Shown here: positions 16,714 to 27,256 of the stretch, in pieces
Layout of the letters: the number at the start of each line of letters is the position of its first letter
Position numbering within the stretch: the stretch's first letter is position 1
Assembly (NCBI RefSeq): GCF_001613365.1
Contig: NZ_BDCF01000001.1
Span: forward strand, 186,001-250,000
Reading direction: 5' to 3'
DNA: 64,000 bases
Source of the DNA: Nocardia xishanensis NBRC 101358
GTDB lineage: Bacteria > Actinomycetota > Actinomycetes > Mycobacteriales > Mycobacteriaceae
Program-made: the position numbers and the translations under genes
The notes under the pieces: model-generated
What the model was told of the DNA's origin: nothing
The model's input: only the letters and a program-made list of their open reading frames with translations
Databases searched by the model: none

Positions 16714-17601
16714 TCAGCGCACGGCGAAGGTGTACTTCATGGCCTGTTCCAGAGTGCCGTGGGTGAACTCGAAACCGTTGCCCACCAACACCTTCGGCAC
16801 CATCCGGTGCCCGTGCAGCAGCTCGGCGCCGCCCTCGCCGCCGATCAGTTTCAGCACCGGGCCGGGCAGGGTCAGCCGGGCCCGCCGGTTCAGCGCGGCG
16901 GCGAACGCGGTGGTGAACTCGGCGTTGGTGACGGTCTCCGGCGCGGAGAGATTGACCGGGCCCGAGACCGAGAAGGTCAGCAGCCAGTCCACCGCGGCGA
17001 GCCAGTCGTGCAGGGTGATCCACGGCAGGTACTGGCGACCGGTGCCGAACTTGCCGCCGAGCCCGAGGCGGAACAGCGGGCGCAGCTTCTCGACCAGCAT
17101 GGAATCCGCGGAGAGCACGTTCGCGGTGCGCAGCTTCACCACGCGGACACCGGCGGCGGAGGCGGCCTCGGTCGCGGCCTCCCAGTCCCGGCACATGGTG
17201 GCGAGGAAGTCGGGTCCGTGCGGTGCGAACTCGTCGACGTCCCGGTCCCCGCTGTCGCCGTACCAGCCCGCGGCCGAGGCGTTGAGCAGAACCGGGACGC
17301 CGGTCTCGGCCACCGCGCGCGAGAGCACCTCGGTCGGCACGATGCGGCTGGCCCGGATCTCCTCCTTGTAGGCGGGCGTCCAGCGCTTGCCGGCGACGGT
17401 GGCGCCGCACAGGTTGATCACCGCGCCCGCTCCGCCGACGATGCCGCTGTCGAATTCGGAACCGTAAGGGTCCCAATGGATTTCGTCGGGTCGCAGGGCT
17501 TGCCGGCGCACCAGGCGGACCACCTCGTGGCCGTCGTCGTTCAGCTTGGAGACCAGATACTTGCCGAGGAACCCCGATGTCCCGGCGACCACGATACGCA
17601 T
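16714..17601 (-). CDS. TIGR01777-type epimerase/dehydrogenase
   Basis: This 295-residue Rossmann-fold protein has the NAD(P) site VAGTSGFLGKYLV and the family features NLCGATVAGKRWT and NASAAGWYGD. A C-terminal DUF1731 segment reads GPVLKLIGGEGGAELLHGHR. Family members are SDR-like epimerases (YfcH/SulA-like) with undefined substrate. ATG 17601 is used; an ATG six codons upstream is an alternative. A paralogue fused to a SRPBCC domain lies at 27257. Confidence 0.85.
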   Translation of the reverse strand: MRIVVAGTSGFLGKYLVSKLNDDGHEVVRLVRRQALRPDEIHWDPYGSEFDSGIVGGAGAVINLCGATVAGKRWTPAYKEEIRASRIVPTEVLSRAVAETGVPVLLNASAAGWYGDSGDRDVDEFAPHGPDFLATMCRDWEAATEAASAAGVRVVKLRTANVLSADSMLVEKLRPLFRLGLGGKFGTGRQYLPWITLHDWLAAVDWLLTFSVSGPVNLSAPETVTNAEFTTAFAAALNRRARLTLPGPVLKLIGGEGGAELLHGHRMVPKVLVGNGFEFTHGTLEQAMKYTFAVR

Positions 17602-17736
17602 GCGTACATTCTGCACCATGGAAATACTGTTCCGGAGATGCCGTTCCAGATAGTGAGATCCAGACGTCCAGTCTGTTTTACCGAAAAGCCTTGCGGCTCC
17701 GGCACATCGACCGCTCCGAATGCCCCGGGTACGAAA

Positions 17737-17776
17737 AACGCGGAGAGCAAGCCCTTTCGGGACCGCTCTCCGCGTT
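17737..17776 (-). terminator. Terminator of purN-purH
   Basis: Arms AACGCGGAGAGC (17737-17748) and GCTCTCCGCGTT (17765-17776) are perfectly complementary. Read leftwards the stem ends in GTTTTTCGT, a U-tract, so it terminates the minus-strand pur operon. Confidence 0.88.
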
Positions 17777-17801
17777 CCTACGACTCGTCGTTCCTACGCA
17801 C

Positions 17802-19403
17802 TCAGTGCGCGAAGTGGCGAGAACCGGTGAGGTACAGCGTCACTCCGGCCGCACGGGCCAGATCGATGGTCTCCTGGTCGCGGACCGAACCGCCCGGCTG
17901 CACGATGGCGCGGATGCCCGCCTGGATCAGCTGCTGCGGACCGTCCGGGAACGGGAAGAACGCGTCCGAGGCGGCCACCGAACCCGTTGCCCTCTCCCCC
18001 GCCCGCTGCACCGCCAGCTGCACCGCGTCGACGCGGTTGACCTGCCCCATGCCGACGCCGACCGACGCGCCGTCGTGCGCGAGCAGGATGGCGTTGGACT
18101 TCACCGCGCGGCAAGCGCGCCAAGCGAATTCGAGATCGGCCAGGGTCTGCGCGTCCGCGGCCTCGCCCGCCGCGAGGGTCCAGTTGGCCGCGTCGTCGCC
18201 CTCGGCGTCGAGGATGTCGCGCTGCTGCAACAGCGCGCCGCCGCTGATCGGGCGCAGCTCGACGCCCGCCCGCTGCGGCGGCTCGGCGACCAGGATGCGC
18301 ACGTTCTTCTTGCGCTGCAACACTTCCACCGCACCGTCGGCGTAGGACGGCGCCACGATGACCTCGGTGAAGATGTCGGCGACCTGCTCGGCCATCTCCA
18401 CGGTGACCTCGCGGTTGGCCGCGATCACACCGCCGAACGCGCTCACCGGGTCGCAGGCGTGCGCCTTGCGGTGCGCCTCGGCGATGTCGGCGCCGATCGC
18501 GATGCCGCACGGGTTGGCGTGCTTGATGATCGCCACCGCGGGCGCCTCGTGGTCGTAGGCGGCGCGCCAGGCGGCGTCGGCATCGGTGTAGTTGTTGTAC
18601 GACATCTCCTTGCCGTGCAACTGCTCCGCCTGGGCGAGACCGACCGAACCGTCGTTGTCGGTGTACAGCGCCGCGGCCTGGTGCGGGTTCTCGCCGTAGC
18701 GCAGCACCGCCGCGCGCTCCCACGAGCCACCGATCCAGCCGGGGAACGGCGAACTCGCCTGTTCCTCGGCCACGCCGGGAGCCAGCACCGAGGTCATCCA
18801 GCTCGCCACCGCCACGTCGTAGCTCGCGGTGTGCTGGAAAGCCTTGGCGGCCAACGCGGTCCGCTCGGCGAGGGTGAAGCCGCCGGACTTCACCGCGGCG
18901 AGCACGTCGTCGTAGTCACCGCTGTCGACGACCACCGCGACCGACGGGTGGTTCTTCGCGGCCGCGCGCACCATGGACGGACCGCCGATATCGATCTGCT
19001 CGACGCACTCGTCCTGGCTCGCGCCGCTGGCCACGGTCTGGGTGAACGGGTAGAGGTTCACCACGACCAGCTGGAACGCCTCCACGCCGAGTTCGACCAG
19101 CTGGTCGACGTGCTCCTGCTTGCGCGAATCGGCGAGGATGCCCGCGTGCACCCGCGGGTGCAGGGTCTTGACCCGGCCGTCCAGCGTCTCCGGGAACCCG
19201 GTCAGGTCCTCGACCTTGGTCACCGGGATACCCGCGTCGGCGATCTTGCCCGCGGTCGAGCCGGTGGACACCAGCTCGATGCCCGCCGCGTGCAGACCGG
19301 TCGCGAGCTCGATGAGGCCCGTCTTGTCGTAGACGCTCACCAGCGCCCTGCTGATCGGCTTGCGCTCGCCCGGAACCACGGTCGTTTCGCTACGCTCACT
19401 CAC
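17802..19403 (-). CDS. purH: Bifunctional AICAR transformylase/IMP cyclohydrolase
   Basis: This 533-residue enzyme carries out the last two steps of purine synthesis: formylation of AICAR and closure to IMP. The N-terminal MGS-like IMP cyclohydrolase part starts [18 protein letters not shown], with [13 protein letters not shown] and [15 protein letters not shown]. The C-terminal AICAR transformylase part contains the catalytic KHANPCG motif. Length and order are standard. GTG 19403 overlaps the purN stop by four bases (GTGA). The gene order purN-purH matches mycobacteria. Confidence 0.97.
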   Translation of the reverse strand: MSERSETTVVPGERKPISRALVSVYDKTGLIELATGLHAAGIELVSTGSTAGKIADAGIPVTKVEDLTGFPETLDGRVKTLHPRVHAGILADSRKQEHVDQLVELGVEAFQLVVVNLYPFTQTVASGASQDECVEQIDIGGPSMVRAAAKNHPSVAVVVDSGDYDDVLAAVKSGGFTLAERTALAAKAFQHTASYDVAVASWMTSVLAPGVAEEQASSPFPGWIGGSWERAAVLRYGENPHQAAALYTDNDGSVGLAQAEQLHGKEMSYNNYTDADAAWRAAYDHEAPAVAIIKHANPCGIAIGADIAEAHRKAHACDPVSAFGGVIAANREVTVEMAEQVADIFTEVIVAPSYADGAVEVLQRKKNVRILVAEPPQRAGVELRPISGGALLQQRDILDAEGDDAANWTLAAGEAADAQTLADLEFAWRACRAVKSNAILLAHDGASVGVGMGQVNRVDAVQLAVQRAGERATGSVAASDAFFPFPDGPQQLIQAGIRAIVQPGGSVRDQETIDLARAAGVTLYLTGSRHFAH

Positions 19404-20032
19404 TGGCGCACCCGCTCATCTGGAATTACTGCCTTTCGTCCGTCGGAGACAATGCCTCGCGTCGCGACGGCGGCGACGACCTCCGCCAGCAACCGTCGCT
19501 CGACAATCTTGATCCGCTCGTGCAGCGTGTCCTCGTCGTCGTCGGGCAGCACCGGCACCGGCTCCTGCGCGAGGATCGGTCCGGTGTCGACGCCCGAGTC
19601 GACCAGGTGCACCGTCGAGCCGGTGACCCGCACCCCGTACGCGAGCGCGTCGCGCACGCCGTGCGCGCCCGGAAAGGACGGCAGCAGCGCGGGGTGGGTG
19701 TTGATGATCCGACCGCCGAAGCGGTTCATGAACGCGGGACCGAGGATCTTCATGAAACCGGCCGAGACCACCAGGTCCGGCGCGTATGCGGCCACCGCGT
19801 CGGTCAGCGCGGCGTCCCACGCCATGCGGTCGGGGAAGTCTTTCAGCGCTACCCGGAAGTGCGGGACACCCGCGGAATCCGCGTGCTCGGTGGCGGCGCA
19901 GACGCGGTCGACGCCCACCGCGACGATCTTGGCCGGATAGTCCGCGGCGCTCGCCGCGTCGAGAAGCGCGCGCAGCAGCGACCCGGTGCCCGAGGCGAGC
20001 ACGACTACGGTGGCGGGCGCCGCGGCGGGCAC
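19400..20032 (-). CDS. purN: Phosphoribosylglycinamide formyltransferase
   Basis: This 210-residue GAR transformylase uses 10-formyl-THF in the third step of purine synthesis. The motif [17 protein letters not shown] holds the catalytic His and [18 protein letters not shown] is the conserved C-terminal active-site loop. The start is GTG 20032. It is directly coupled to purH by a GTGA overlap and lies about 190 bases after the perM-like gene, as in the mycobacterial arrangement. Confidence 0.96.
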   Translation of the reverse strand: MPAAAPATVVVLASGTGSLLRALLDAASAADYPAKIVAVGVDRVCAATEHADSAGVPHFRVALKDFPDRMAWDAALTDAVAAYAPDLVVSAGFMKILGPAFMNRFGGRIINTHPALLPSFPGAHGVRDALAYGVRVTGSTVHLVDSGVDTGPILAQEPVPVLPDDDEDTLHERIKIVERRLLAEVVAAVATRGIVSDGRKAVIPDERVRQ

Positions 20033-20220
20033 CCACTCGGCATGCGGAGACGTCAGCGCTCTACTCCTGCGTATCGACCGGACGGCGGCCGGATCGGGGC
20101 GCCGCCGGAGTAAAGCCTAGTCGGTGGCCTGCGCGTGACTTTCCACCGGTGGCGGGCGCGCCGGGGCGGGCGGGATGCTATTACGCGCCTTCCGACGGCG
20201 GAATCTCCCGTCGGCGCCCG

Positions 20221-21804
20221 CTATCGCCTGCGGTCGGCCCGGGAGTCGAAGCCGGGATCGGCCTCGACGACTTCCGCGTCGACGATGTCGGGCGGCGTCT
20301 GGCGCGGGGCGGTGGTGAGCTTGGGCGGGTCGTCGACGAGTTCGGCGTCGAGTGCGTCCGGGTCGTCGTCGTAGTACGAGTCGTGGCCGTAATACCCGTC
20401 GTCGTCGTAGTAGTCGTCGTCCTCGCGGTAGTCGTCGTCGCGGTAGTCGTCGTGGTAGTCGTCGTCCGCGTAGTCGCGATAGCCGTCGGATTCGTAGTCG
20501 TCGTCGTAGTAATCCGCGTCGGTGTCGTAGTCCTCGTCGTCATCGTCGTAATAGTCCGAAACGGGAAGCGTCACGCCGACCGGAGCGATGAAGTACCGGG
20601 CGCAGACCAGGCCGACGTAGCCCGCGCACGCCAGCCACCCGAAGCTGACCAGCGCGAAGATCGGCAGCTCGAGGCCGACCCGCCCGAAGCTGCCCAACTC
20701 ACCGCCCGCGAGCGCGCCGAACAGGACGAGCAGCAGGGTCGCCGCACCGGCGGAGGTCAGCGTCGCCCAGGGGGCGGTGAGGCGATCGCCCGAGGTGCGT
20801 CCGGCATCGATGCCACCGAGCACGCCGACCGCGGCTGGGATCAGCAGCAACGCCGCCCACCAAGCCGACGCGGGGCCGGTCGGCACCGCCGCCATCACCG
20901 GCACCGCCGGGACCGGTCCGCCTACCACGCCGAACAAACCGATCGATGCCGCACCGAAATTAGCGCCCGCACCAAGCAACACGCCCACCGCACCCAGCAC
21001 CACGTTGGGCAAGTAGGCCAGCGAGAGCACCGTCAATCCGATGAAGCCCCAGGCATTTCCCGCGGAGCGGTAGGTGTCGCCGATGTCGCCCCAGTGCGCG
21101 AGGAACGACACGACCGTGACCGCGGCGGCGCAGCCGAACAGCCGCAGCACGGTACCTCCCGCGCCGTAGATTCCGGCGATCACCCATTCCGGCGCACGGA
21201 GCAGGTCGAACATCCGGCGACGCATTCGCAGCGCGACACCTACGCCCGCCGCGCCGAGATGCAGGAATATGACCCAGCCGAAGGCGGCGAGGGTGTCCGG
21301 CGGTTGCAGCGCGACCACGGCGGAAGCGTCCTCGGCCACCGCGAGGCAGACTGCGGTGAGCAACAGCGGCCCGCCCAGCGCGGCTCCGAAGACCCAGCCG
21401 ATTTCGGTGCGCGAACTGTTCGGCGTCACCGCCCGATAGCACTCCCGGCCCGCGGCGCCGAGCAGCAGCGCGGTCGGCAGCAGCGGAAACAGGCCGAGCG
21501 TGGTCTTCCCGATCACCAACGGAACCTGGTGCACCGCAAGCCAGCTCGCCGCGACGGCGCCCGCGGCGCCCGCCATTGCGCTGCCTGCGGCGAACAAGGT
21601 GACCAGCACGAGCACCACGATCGCGCTCAGCGCGAAGGTGGCGGGCCGGGCCGCGACCAGGAGCAGGACCCTGGCGCGTTCCGGGGTCAGAGACAGGAAC
21701 CCGGAGTCCTCGATCTCGGGCGAATGATCGCTACGCATCGGCGATTCCGATTCGTCGGCGGCCCCGCTTCTCCAGCGGAGGAGAGACTTCCTCGGTGAGT
21801 TCAT
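20221..21804 (-). CDS. DUF6350 membrane protein (PerM-like, Rv0955 position)
   Basis: This 527-residue protein has about nine to ten hydrophobic helices between residues 50 and 415. A C-terminal cytoplasmic tail of about 110 residues is extremely rich in Asp and Tyr (DYYDDDDEDY and similar runs) and ends basic. Its place directly before purN-purH corresponds to Rv0955 (PerM), which in M. tuberculosis stabilises the divisome under stress. Function here is inferred from that position and from topology. ATG 21804 follows GGTGAGG; a second ATG 22 codons later is possible. Confidence 0.8.
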   Translation of the reverse strand: MNSPRKSLLRWRSGAADESESPMRSDHSPEIEDSGFLSLTPERARVLLLVAARPATFALSAIVVLVLVTLFAAGSAMAGAAGAVAASWLAVHQVPLVIGKTTLGLFPLLPTALLLGAAGRECYRAVTPNSSRTEIGWVFGAALGGPLLLTAVCLAVAEDASAVVALQPPDTLAAFGWVIFLHLGAAGVGVALRMRRRMFDLLRAPEWVIAGIYGAGGTVLRLFGCAAAVTVVSFLAHWGDIGDTYRSAGNAWGFIGLTVLSLAYLPNVVLGAVGVLLGAGANFGAASIGLFGVVGGPVPAVPVMAAVPTGPASAWWAALLLIPAAVGVLGGIDAGRTSGDRLTAPWATLTSAGAATLLLVLFGALAGGELGSFGRVGLELPIFALVSFGWLACAGYVGLVCARYFIAPVGVTLPVSDYYDDDDEDYDTDADYYDDDYESDGYRDYADDDYHDDYRDDDYREDDDYYDDDGYYGHDSYYDDDPDALDAELVDDPPKLTTAPRQTPPDIVDAEVVEADPGFDSRADRRR

Positions 21805-21975
21805 GCATTCGCCTCACCGACATTCGGCTCCGGCATGCGCGAAACGCGCCGGCACATGATTCGCTCACTGCGTTCCCTCATGGCACTTCAGCGTGACACC
21901 TGTCCCGAGGTGAGCGGGGCAGGCGCGCCGCGAGCACCCACCCGGAGGGATAGGTGCTCGCGGAACCTGCGTCGA

Positions 21976-23028
21976 TTACTTGTTGTTGTCGTCCGACGGA
22001 CGGAAGGCCTGGGTGGCGTCGCCGGCCGGATCGGAGGTCTTCTCGCCGCCGAACGGCTGGCCCTGCTGGCTCTGGCCGTAGCCGGGAGCGCCGTACTGCT
22101 GCTGCTGGCCGGGCTGAGCGCCGCCGCCGAAGTGCTGCGTCGCGCTCTCGTCCGGACGCGGCTGCTGCTGCGCGGGCGCGGCGCCGTACGGCGAACCCTG
22201 TTGCGGCGCACCGTAACCGGGCTGCTGACCGTAGGACGGCTGGCCGTAGGCCTGACCGGGCTGCTGACCATAGGTCGGCTGACTCGGCTGGCTCTGGCCG
22301 TACGGCTGCTGCTGGTACTGCTGGCCGGTGCCGTAGCCCGCCTGCCCGTAGGTCTGGCCCGGCTGCTGTCCGTAAACCGGCTGGCTCGGCTGGCTCTGCT
22401 GACCATACTGGCCGCCCTGCCCGAACTGCTGCTGGCCGTAGCCGCCCTGGGCCTGGCCGCCGAAACCGGCCTGCGCGGCCTGCGCGGACGCGGGCTTCGG
22501 GGCGGGGGCCTTGACGATGCCCGCCTCGAACAGCACCGCGGCGATCGCGACGCCGGTCTGCACCAGCGCGAGGAAGATCAGCACCCACGCGCCGAACTCC
22601 GTTGCGAGCGGATCGGGCAGCGAAATGACCTGGAACAGCAGCGTCAGGAACCCAGCGGCCGACGCGGCGGCGGCCGCGCCGGTCCAATTCTGCTTGGGCA
22701 GCACCGAGATTCCCGCGAGCAGACCGCCGAGTAGTAGCAGTCCGAGCGCGGCGGTCGCGCCGAACGGCGTGAAGGCGTTGTAGTTGTCGCCGGTGATGGT
22801 GGTGCCCGCTCGCTCGACCTCCTCCACGGAGAACGGCAGGAATCCGAGCAGGAAGTTGATCACGCCGAGCGCAGCGACACCGACCACAAGGAAGAACGGC
22901 AGGCCCTTGGCATCGGAACCGGAAGCGCTCGCACCTGTGCTGGCACCACTGCCCGTCTGGCCGAGACTGGGTGGTGCGGAGGGCGTCGCGGGTGTGTTGT
23001 ACCCGGAGCCCCCGGTCGGGTATGACAT
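21976..23028 (-). CDS. DUF5336 membrane protein (Rv0954-like)
   Basis: This 350-residue protein has four transmembrane helices between about residues 43 and 180 and a cytoplasmic tail of about 170 residues dominated by Gln, Gly, Tyr and Pro, with repeated YGQQPGQ and SQPSQP units. Together with its position between sucD and the perM-like gene this matches Rv0954 of M. tuberculosis. ATG 23028 follows GGAG at a spacing of eight. The family has no established biochemical role; the low-complexity tail may act as an interaction region in the cell envelope. Confidence 0.85.
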   Translation of the reverse strand: MSYPTGGSGYNTPATPSAPPSLGQTGSGASTGASASGSDAKGLPFFLVVGVAALGVINFLLGFLPFSVEEVERAGTTITGDNYNAFTPFGATAALGLLLLGGLLAGISVLPKQNWTGAAAAASAAGFLTLLFQVISLPDPLATEFGAWVLIFLALVQTGVAIAAVLFEAGIVKAPAPKPASAQAAQAGFGGQAQGGYGQQQFGQGGQYGQQSQPSQPVYGQQPGQTYGQAGYGTGQQYQQQPYGQSQPSQPTYGQQPGQAYGQPSYGQQPGYGAPQQGSPYGAAPAQQQPRPDESATQHFGGGAQPGQQQQYGAPGYGQSQQGQPFGGEKTSDPAGDATQAFRPSDDNNK

Positions 23029-23140
23029 GTCGTCGTCTCCTACGTCGAGTCGTTGTTCGGCTGGATCACTCTTGACGCTACTGCACCGGACCGTTCGGGT
23101 CATCCTCGAACAGCAGGCCGGACGGCTTCCCGTGACGACG

Positions 23141-23177
23141 ACGAGGGCCGCCCTTCCTGCGGAAAGGCGGCCCTCGT
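23141..23177 (-). terminator. Terminator of sucC-sucD
   Basis: Arms 23141-23152 and 23166-23177 form a perfect 12-bp stem. It lies about 20 bases past the sucD stop on the minus strand and just before the DUF5336 gene promoter. Confidence 0.8.
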
Positions 23178-23194
23178 AACGATTTCGGACCGAA

Positions 23195-24109
23195 TCAGGC
23201 GCTGATGCTCGCCTTCTCCAGGATCTCGCGAGCGAGCGCGGCGGTCTCGGACGGCGTCTTGCCGACCTTGACGCCCGCGGCCTCCAGCGCGTCCTTCTTC
23301 GCCTGGGCGGTGCCCGCCGAACCGGAAACGATGGCGCCCGCGTGACCCATGGTCTTGCCCTCGGGAGCGGTGAAGCCCGCGACGTAGCCGACCACCGGCT
23401 TGGTGACGTTGGCCTTGATGTAGGCCGCGGCCCGCTCCTCCGCGTCGCCGCCGATCTCGCCGATCATGACGATGAGCTTGGTCTCCGGGTCCTTCTCGAA
23501 CGCCTCGATGGCGTCGATGTGGGTGGTGCCGATGACCGGGTCGCCGCCGATGCCGATGGCGGTGGAGAAGCCGAAATCACGCAGCTCGTACATCATCTGG
23601 TAGGTCAGCGTGCCGGACTTGGAGACCAGGCCGACCGGACCCTTGCCGGTGATGTTGGCGGGGGTGATGCCGACCAGCGCCTCGCCGGGGGTGATGATGC
23701 CGGGGCAGTTCGGGCCGATGATCCGGGTCTTGTTGCCCTTCTCGACGTTGTAGGCCCACGCGTAGGCGGTGTCCTGCACCGGGATGCCCTCGGTGATGAC
23801 CACGAGCAGCGGGATCTCCGCGTCGATGGCCTCGATGATGGCGTCCTTGGCGAACTTCGGCGGAACGAACGCGATGGAGACGTCCGCGCCGGTCTCCTTG
23901 ATGGCCTCGGCGACGGTGCCGAACACCGGCAGCTCGACCGCGTTGCCGTCCTTGTCGGTGTGCGCGACGGTGGTGCCCGCCTTACGCGCGTTGACACCGC
24001 CGACGACCTGGGTGCCCGCCTTGAGCATCAGCGCGGTGTGCTTGGTGCCCTCGCCGCCGGTGATGCCCTGGACGATGACTTTGGAGTCCTTGTTCAGGAA
24101 GATAGACAT
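23195..24109 (-). CDS. sucD: Succinyl-CoA synthetase alpha subunit
   Basis: This 304-residue subunit binds CoA and carries the active-site His in [12 protein letters not shown]. The N-terminal CoA-binding Rossmann fold reads [16 protein letters not shown], and [18 protein letters not shown] is the conserved middle. With SucC it interconverts succinyl-CoA and succinate in the TCA cycle. It starts 12 bases after sucC, so the pair is one operon in the standard order. Confidence 0.97.
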   Translation of the reverse strand: MSIFLNKDSKVIVQGITGGEGTKHTALMLKAGTQVVGGVNARKAGTTVAHTDKDGNAVELPVFGTVAEAIKETGADVSIAFVPPKFAKDAIIEAIDAEIPLLVVITEGIPVQDTAYAWAYNVEKGNKTRIIGPNCPGIITPGEALVGITPANITGKGPVGLVSKSGTLTYQMMYELRDFGFSTAIGIGGDPVIGTTHIDAIEAFEKDPETKLIVMIGEIGGDAEERAAAYIKANVTKPVVGYVAGFTAPEGKTMGHAGAIVSGSAGTAQAKKDALEAAGVKVGKTPSETAALAREILEKASISA

Positions 24110-24121
24110 TTCCGGTTTCCT

Positions 24122-25288
<1,167 letters not shown>

Positions 25289-25516
25289 GTACTCACCGTC
25301 TCGTCTGCGTTGTGATGACAACGTCTTTGTTGGCGGCCCGACGTCGGAAGCGGGTCGGGTCGGACTCTAACCAGTCACATGGAGGGCCAATCGGCCACGT
25401 TCATCCTAAGTGGCGCAGGTCACGGGCGGGGTCGACGGCCGGAAAAACCCCTGGCCAACGCTACTCGCGAGTAGTTTGTTGTCGGTTTGCCAGGTAGAGC
25501 CGCCGAAGCCGGGAGC

Positions 25517-25545
25517 CGACGACGATCTACTACAAATCGTCGTCG
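25517..25545. repeat. Inverted repeat upstream of the M23 gene
   Basis: Arms CGACGACGAT (25517-25526) and ATCGTCGTCG (25536-25545) are perfectly complementary with a nine-base loop. It lies in the long sucC/M23 intergenic region and could be an operator or a leader hairpin. Confidence 0.5.
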
Positions 25546-25680
25546 TTCGACCTCACTCGCGTGCCCGGAAAACAGTGAGTTATTCCGTGCTGTTACGGTG
25601 ATCAATCTCACATGGTTGGACAGATTGGTCGCAACGCTTGCGGACCCCGCAATCGTTTCGTTACCGTAAATGCGGTCGAT

Positions 25681-25696
25681 GTCACAACTATGTCAC
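25681..25696 (+). promoter_or_regulatory. Candidate MtrA box upstream of the M23 gene
   Basis: GTCACA and GTCAC are direct repeats 11 bases apart, the spacing typical of MtrA sites in actinobacteria. MtrA is known to control peptidoglycan hydrolase genes, which fits the downstream M23 peptidase. The motif is short, so chance occurrence is possible. Confidence 0.35.
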
Positions 25697-25737
25697 GACT
25701 CCGTTGTTCCAAGGATTCAGGAGGACGGCAAGCCTTG

Positions 25738-25857
25738 ATGCAGCACAACGCTCCGCGGACGGTGGGCCGGCCTGCGGACGAGCCTTCGACGTCGACCTTC
25801 TGCCGATCTCTCGGCACCGTCATCATCCCCCGCTCCACGATGTGGCACCGCCGATGA
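25738..25857 (+). CDS. Possible coupled leader peptide of 39 residues
   Basis: The short frame starts MQHNAPRTVGRPADEPST and ends in TGA that overlaps the M23 ATG as ATGA. A strong AGGAGG lies 13 bases before the ATG, or 10 before a TTG one codon upstream, while the M23 ATG itself has no ribosome binding site. This arrangement suggests translational coupling of the peptidase to a mini-ORF. The peptide has no recognised family and may be a leader only. Confidence 0.35.
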   Translation: MQHNAPRTVGRPADEPSTSTFCRSLGTVIIPRSTMWHRR

Positions 25858-27173
25858 ACCATCGCTCCACCCTCGTTCCCGATCATCGCGCTCGCTCGGG
25901 ACATCGTTATCGCGACGACGACGAATCCTTCGCCCACGGCGATCACGGCGGACACGCCTTCCAGTCGTCCAACAACCCCTACGCCGCCACGGGCGCTGCC
26001 GCGACCGGATACGCCGCGAGCGGCGCGCACGGCGACGAGAACACGTCCACCTGGTCCGCGAATACCGAATGGGCCGAGCGGGATTCGTGGTCCGACGGCG
26101 GTGCGTGGTCCGACGGCGGTGCGTGGGCTTCGAACGACAATGCCTGGTCGCCGGACGCGGACGAGGCGTGGACGCCCCCCGCCGACAACGCGTGGACGTC
26201 GGACAGCGCATGGACATCCGACGGCGCGTGGACCCAGCAGCCCGACGGGGAATGGGCGCAGGAAGCGGACGACTCCTGGGGAGCCGATCCGAGCAACGGC
26301 TGGTCGGCGGAGGCCGACGGCGCGTGGACGTCCGAAGCCGCCGAGGAAGACTGGGGCTCCGAGAACCCCTGGTTCGCCGAAGCCACCGAAGACAACGCCG
26401 CGCCGAAAGTCATCCCGGCGCGCGGCCCGAACAGACGCGGCGGTGGCGCGCACCGGATGCCGGCGCCGCCCACCGCGCTCAAGGGCCGCGCCGCGGTCGT
26501 CGCCGTCGCCGCGGGCGCGGTCGTCGCCGCGGGACAGGCCGCGATGGCCTCGCCCGAGCAGCCTTCGCACAGCATCGACTACGAGGCCGCCGGTCAGATC
26601 CACGAGATCGCCGCCCAGTCGGTCAGCATGGCCGACCCGAATGCCGCGCCCGGCTCGCCGCAGGTGCTCAACGTCTCCACCCCCGCGAACCTCGGCCAGT
26701 TCAACGACATCCTGGAAAAGGGCCGCAAGTACGCGGAGGATCTCGCCGCCGCGGAAGCCGCGAAGCTGCGCCCGCTGTTCGCGCGCTTCGCCGCGGGCAA
26801 CTTCACCTCCGGCTTCGGCGCCCGCTGGGGCGTGCAGCACCTGGGCATCGACGTCGCGGGCCCGATCGGCACCCCCATCTACGCGGTCGCCGACGGCACC
26901 GTCATCGAGGCCGGTCCGGCCGCCGGATTCGGCATGTGGGTGCGCCTGCTGCACGACGACGGCACGGTCACCATCTACGGCCACGTCGATACAGCGACGG
27001 TCTCGCAGGGCGAGCGGGTGCTGGCGGGCGATCAGATCGCCACCATGGGCAACCGCGGTTTCTCCACCGGCCCGCACGTACACTTCGAGGTCTGGCTCAA
27101 CGGCTCCGACAAGGTCGACCCGCTACCCTGGCTAGCCACCCGAGGCATCAGCCTCGGCCCACAGCGCGACTGA
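25854..27173 (+). CDS. M23 peptidase with acidic tryptophan-repeat N-terminus
   Basis: This 439-residue protein ends in an M23 (LytM) domain with zinc ligands in HLGIDVA and HVHFEV, which cleaves peptidoglycan cross-bridges. Residues of roughly 60-180 are acidic, with about 16 tryptophans spaced every 7-10 residues (AWSDGGAWASNDNAW and similar). A basic stretch and one hydrophobic helix (VVAVAAGAVVAAGQAAMA) follow near 215-235, so the Trp repeats should face the cytoplasm and the peptidase the cell wall. The position next to sucC corresponds to Rv0950c. ATG 25854 lacks a ribosome binding site and overlaps a mini-ORF stop; the frame is open further upstream. Confidence 0.85.
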   Translation: MNHRSTLVPDHRARSGHRYRDDDESFAHGDHGGHAFQSSNNPYAATGAAATGYAASGAHGDENTSTWSANTEWAERDSWSDGGAWSDGGAWASNDNAWSPDADEAWTPPADNAWTSDSAWTSDGAWTQQPDGEWAQEADDSWGADPSNGWSAEADGAWTSEAAEEDWGSENPWFAEATEDNAAPKVIPARGPNRRGGGAHRMPAPPTALKGRAAVVAVAAGAVVAAGQAAMASPEQPSHSIDYEAAGQIHEIAAQSVSMADPNAAPGSPQVLNVSTPANLGQFNDILEKGRKYAEDLAAAEAAKLRPLFARFAAGNFTSGFGARWGVQHLGIDVAGPIGTPIYAVADGTVIEAGPAAGFGMWVRLLHDDGTVTIYGHVDTATVSQGERVLAGDQIATMGNRGFSTGPHVHFEVWLNGSDKVDPLPWLATRGISLGPQRD

Positions 27174-27256
27174 CCCGCCCGATCGACCCGGCGCGATCGA
27201 CACGCGTGAGCAACGGCACGCTTCCCGAGCCGTTGTCCGCGTTCTAGCGTCGGGGT

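Larger units (their letters stand above)
25289..25853. other. Long divergent leader between sucC and the M23 gene
   Basis: This 565-base stretch contains no full gene. It holds a 10-bp inverted repeat (25517-25545), a distant pair TTACGGT (25593-25599) and ACCGTAA (25663-25669), an MtrA-like direct repeat (25681-25696), a good AGGAGG site (25719-25724) and a 39-codon mini-ORF coupled to the M23 gene. Confidence 0.5.

Noticed and set aside
21855..21885. Short 'tcgctcactgcgttc' type sequence, similar to one at the purH start (19383-19405)
   Set aside because: It resembles dispersed GC-rich words common in actinobacterial genomes; two loose matches do not support a defined repeat.
25560..25740. 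ydaO-type c-di-AMP riboswitch before the M23 gene
   Set aside because: Peptidoglycan hydrolase genes in actinobacteria often carry one, but the conserved cores of that riboswitch could not be matched here.
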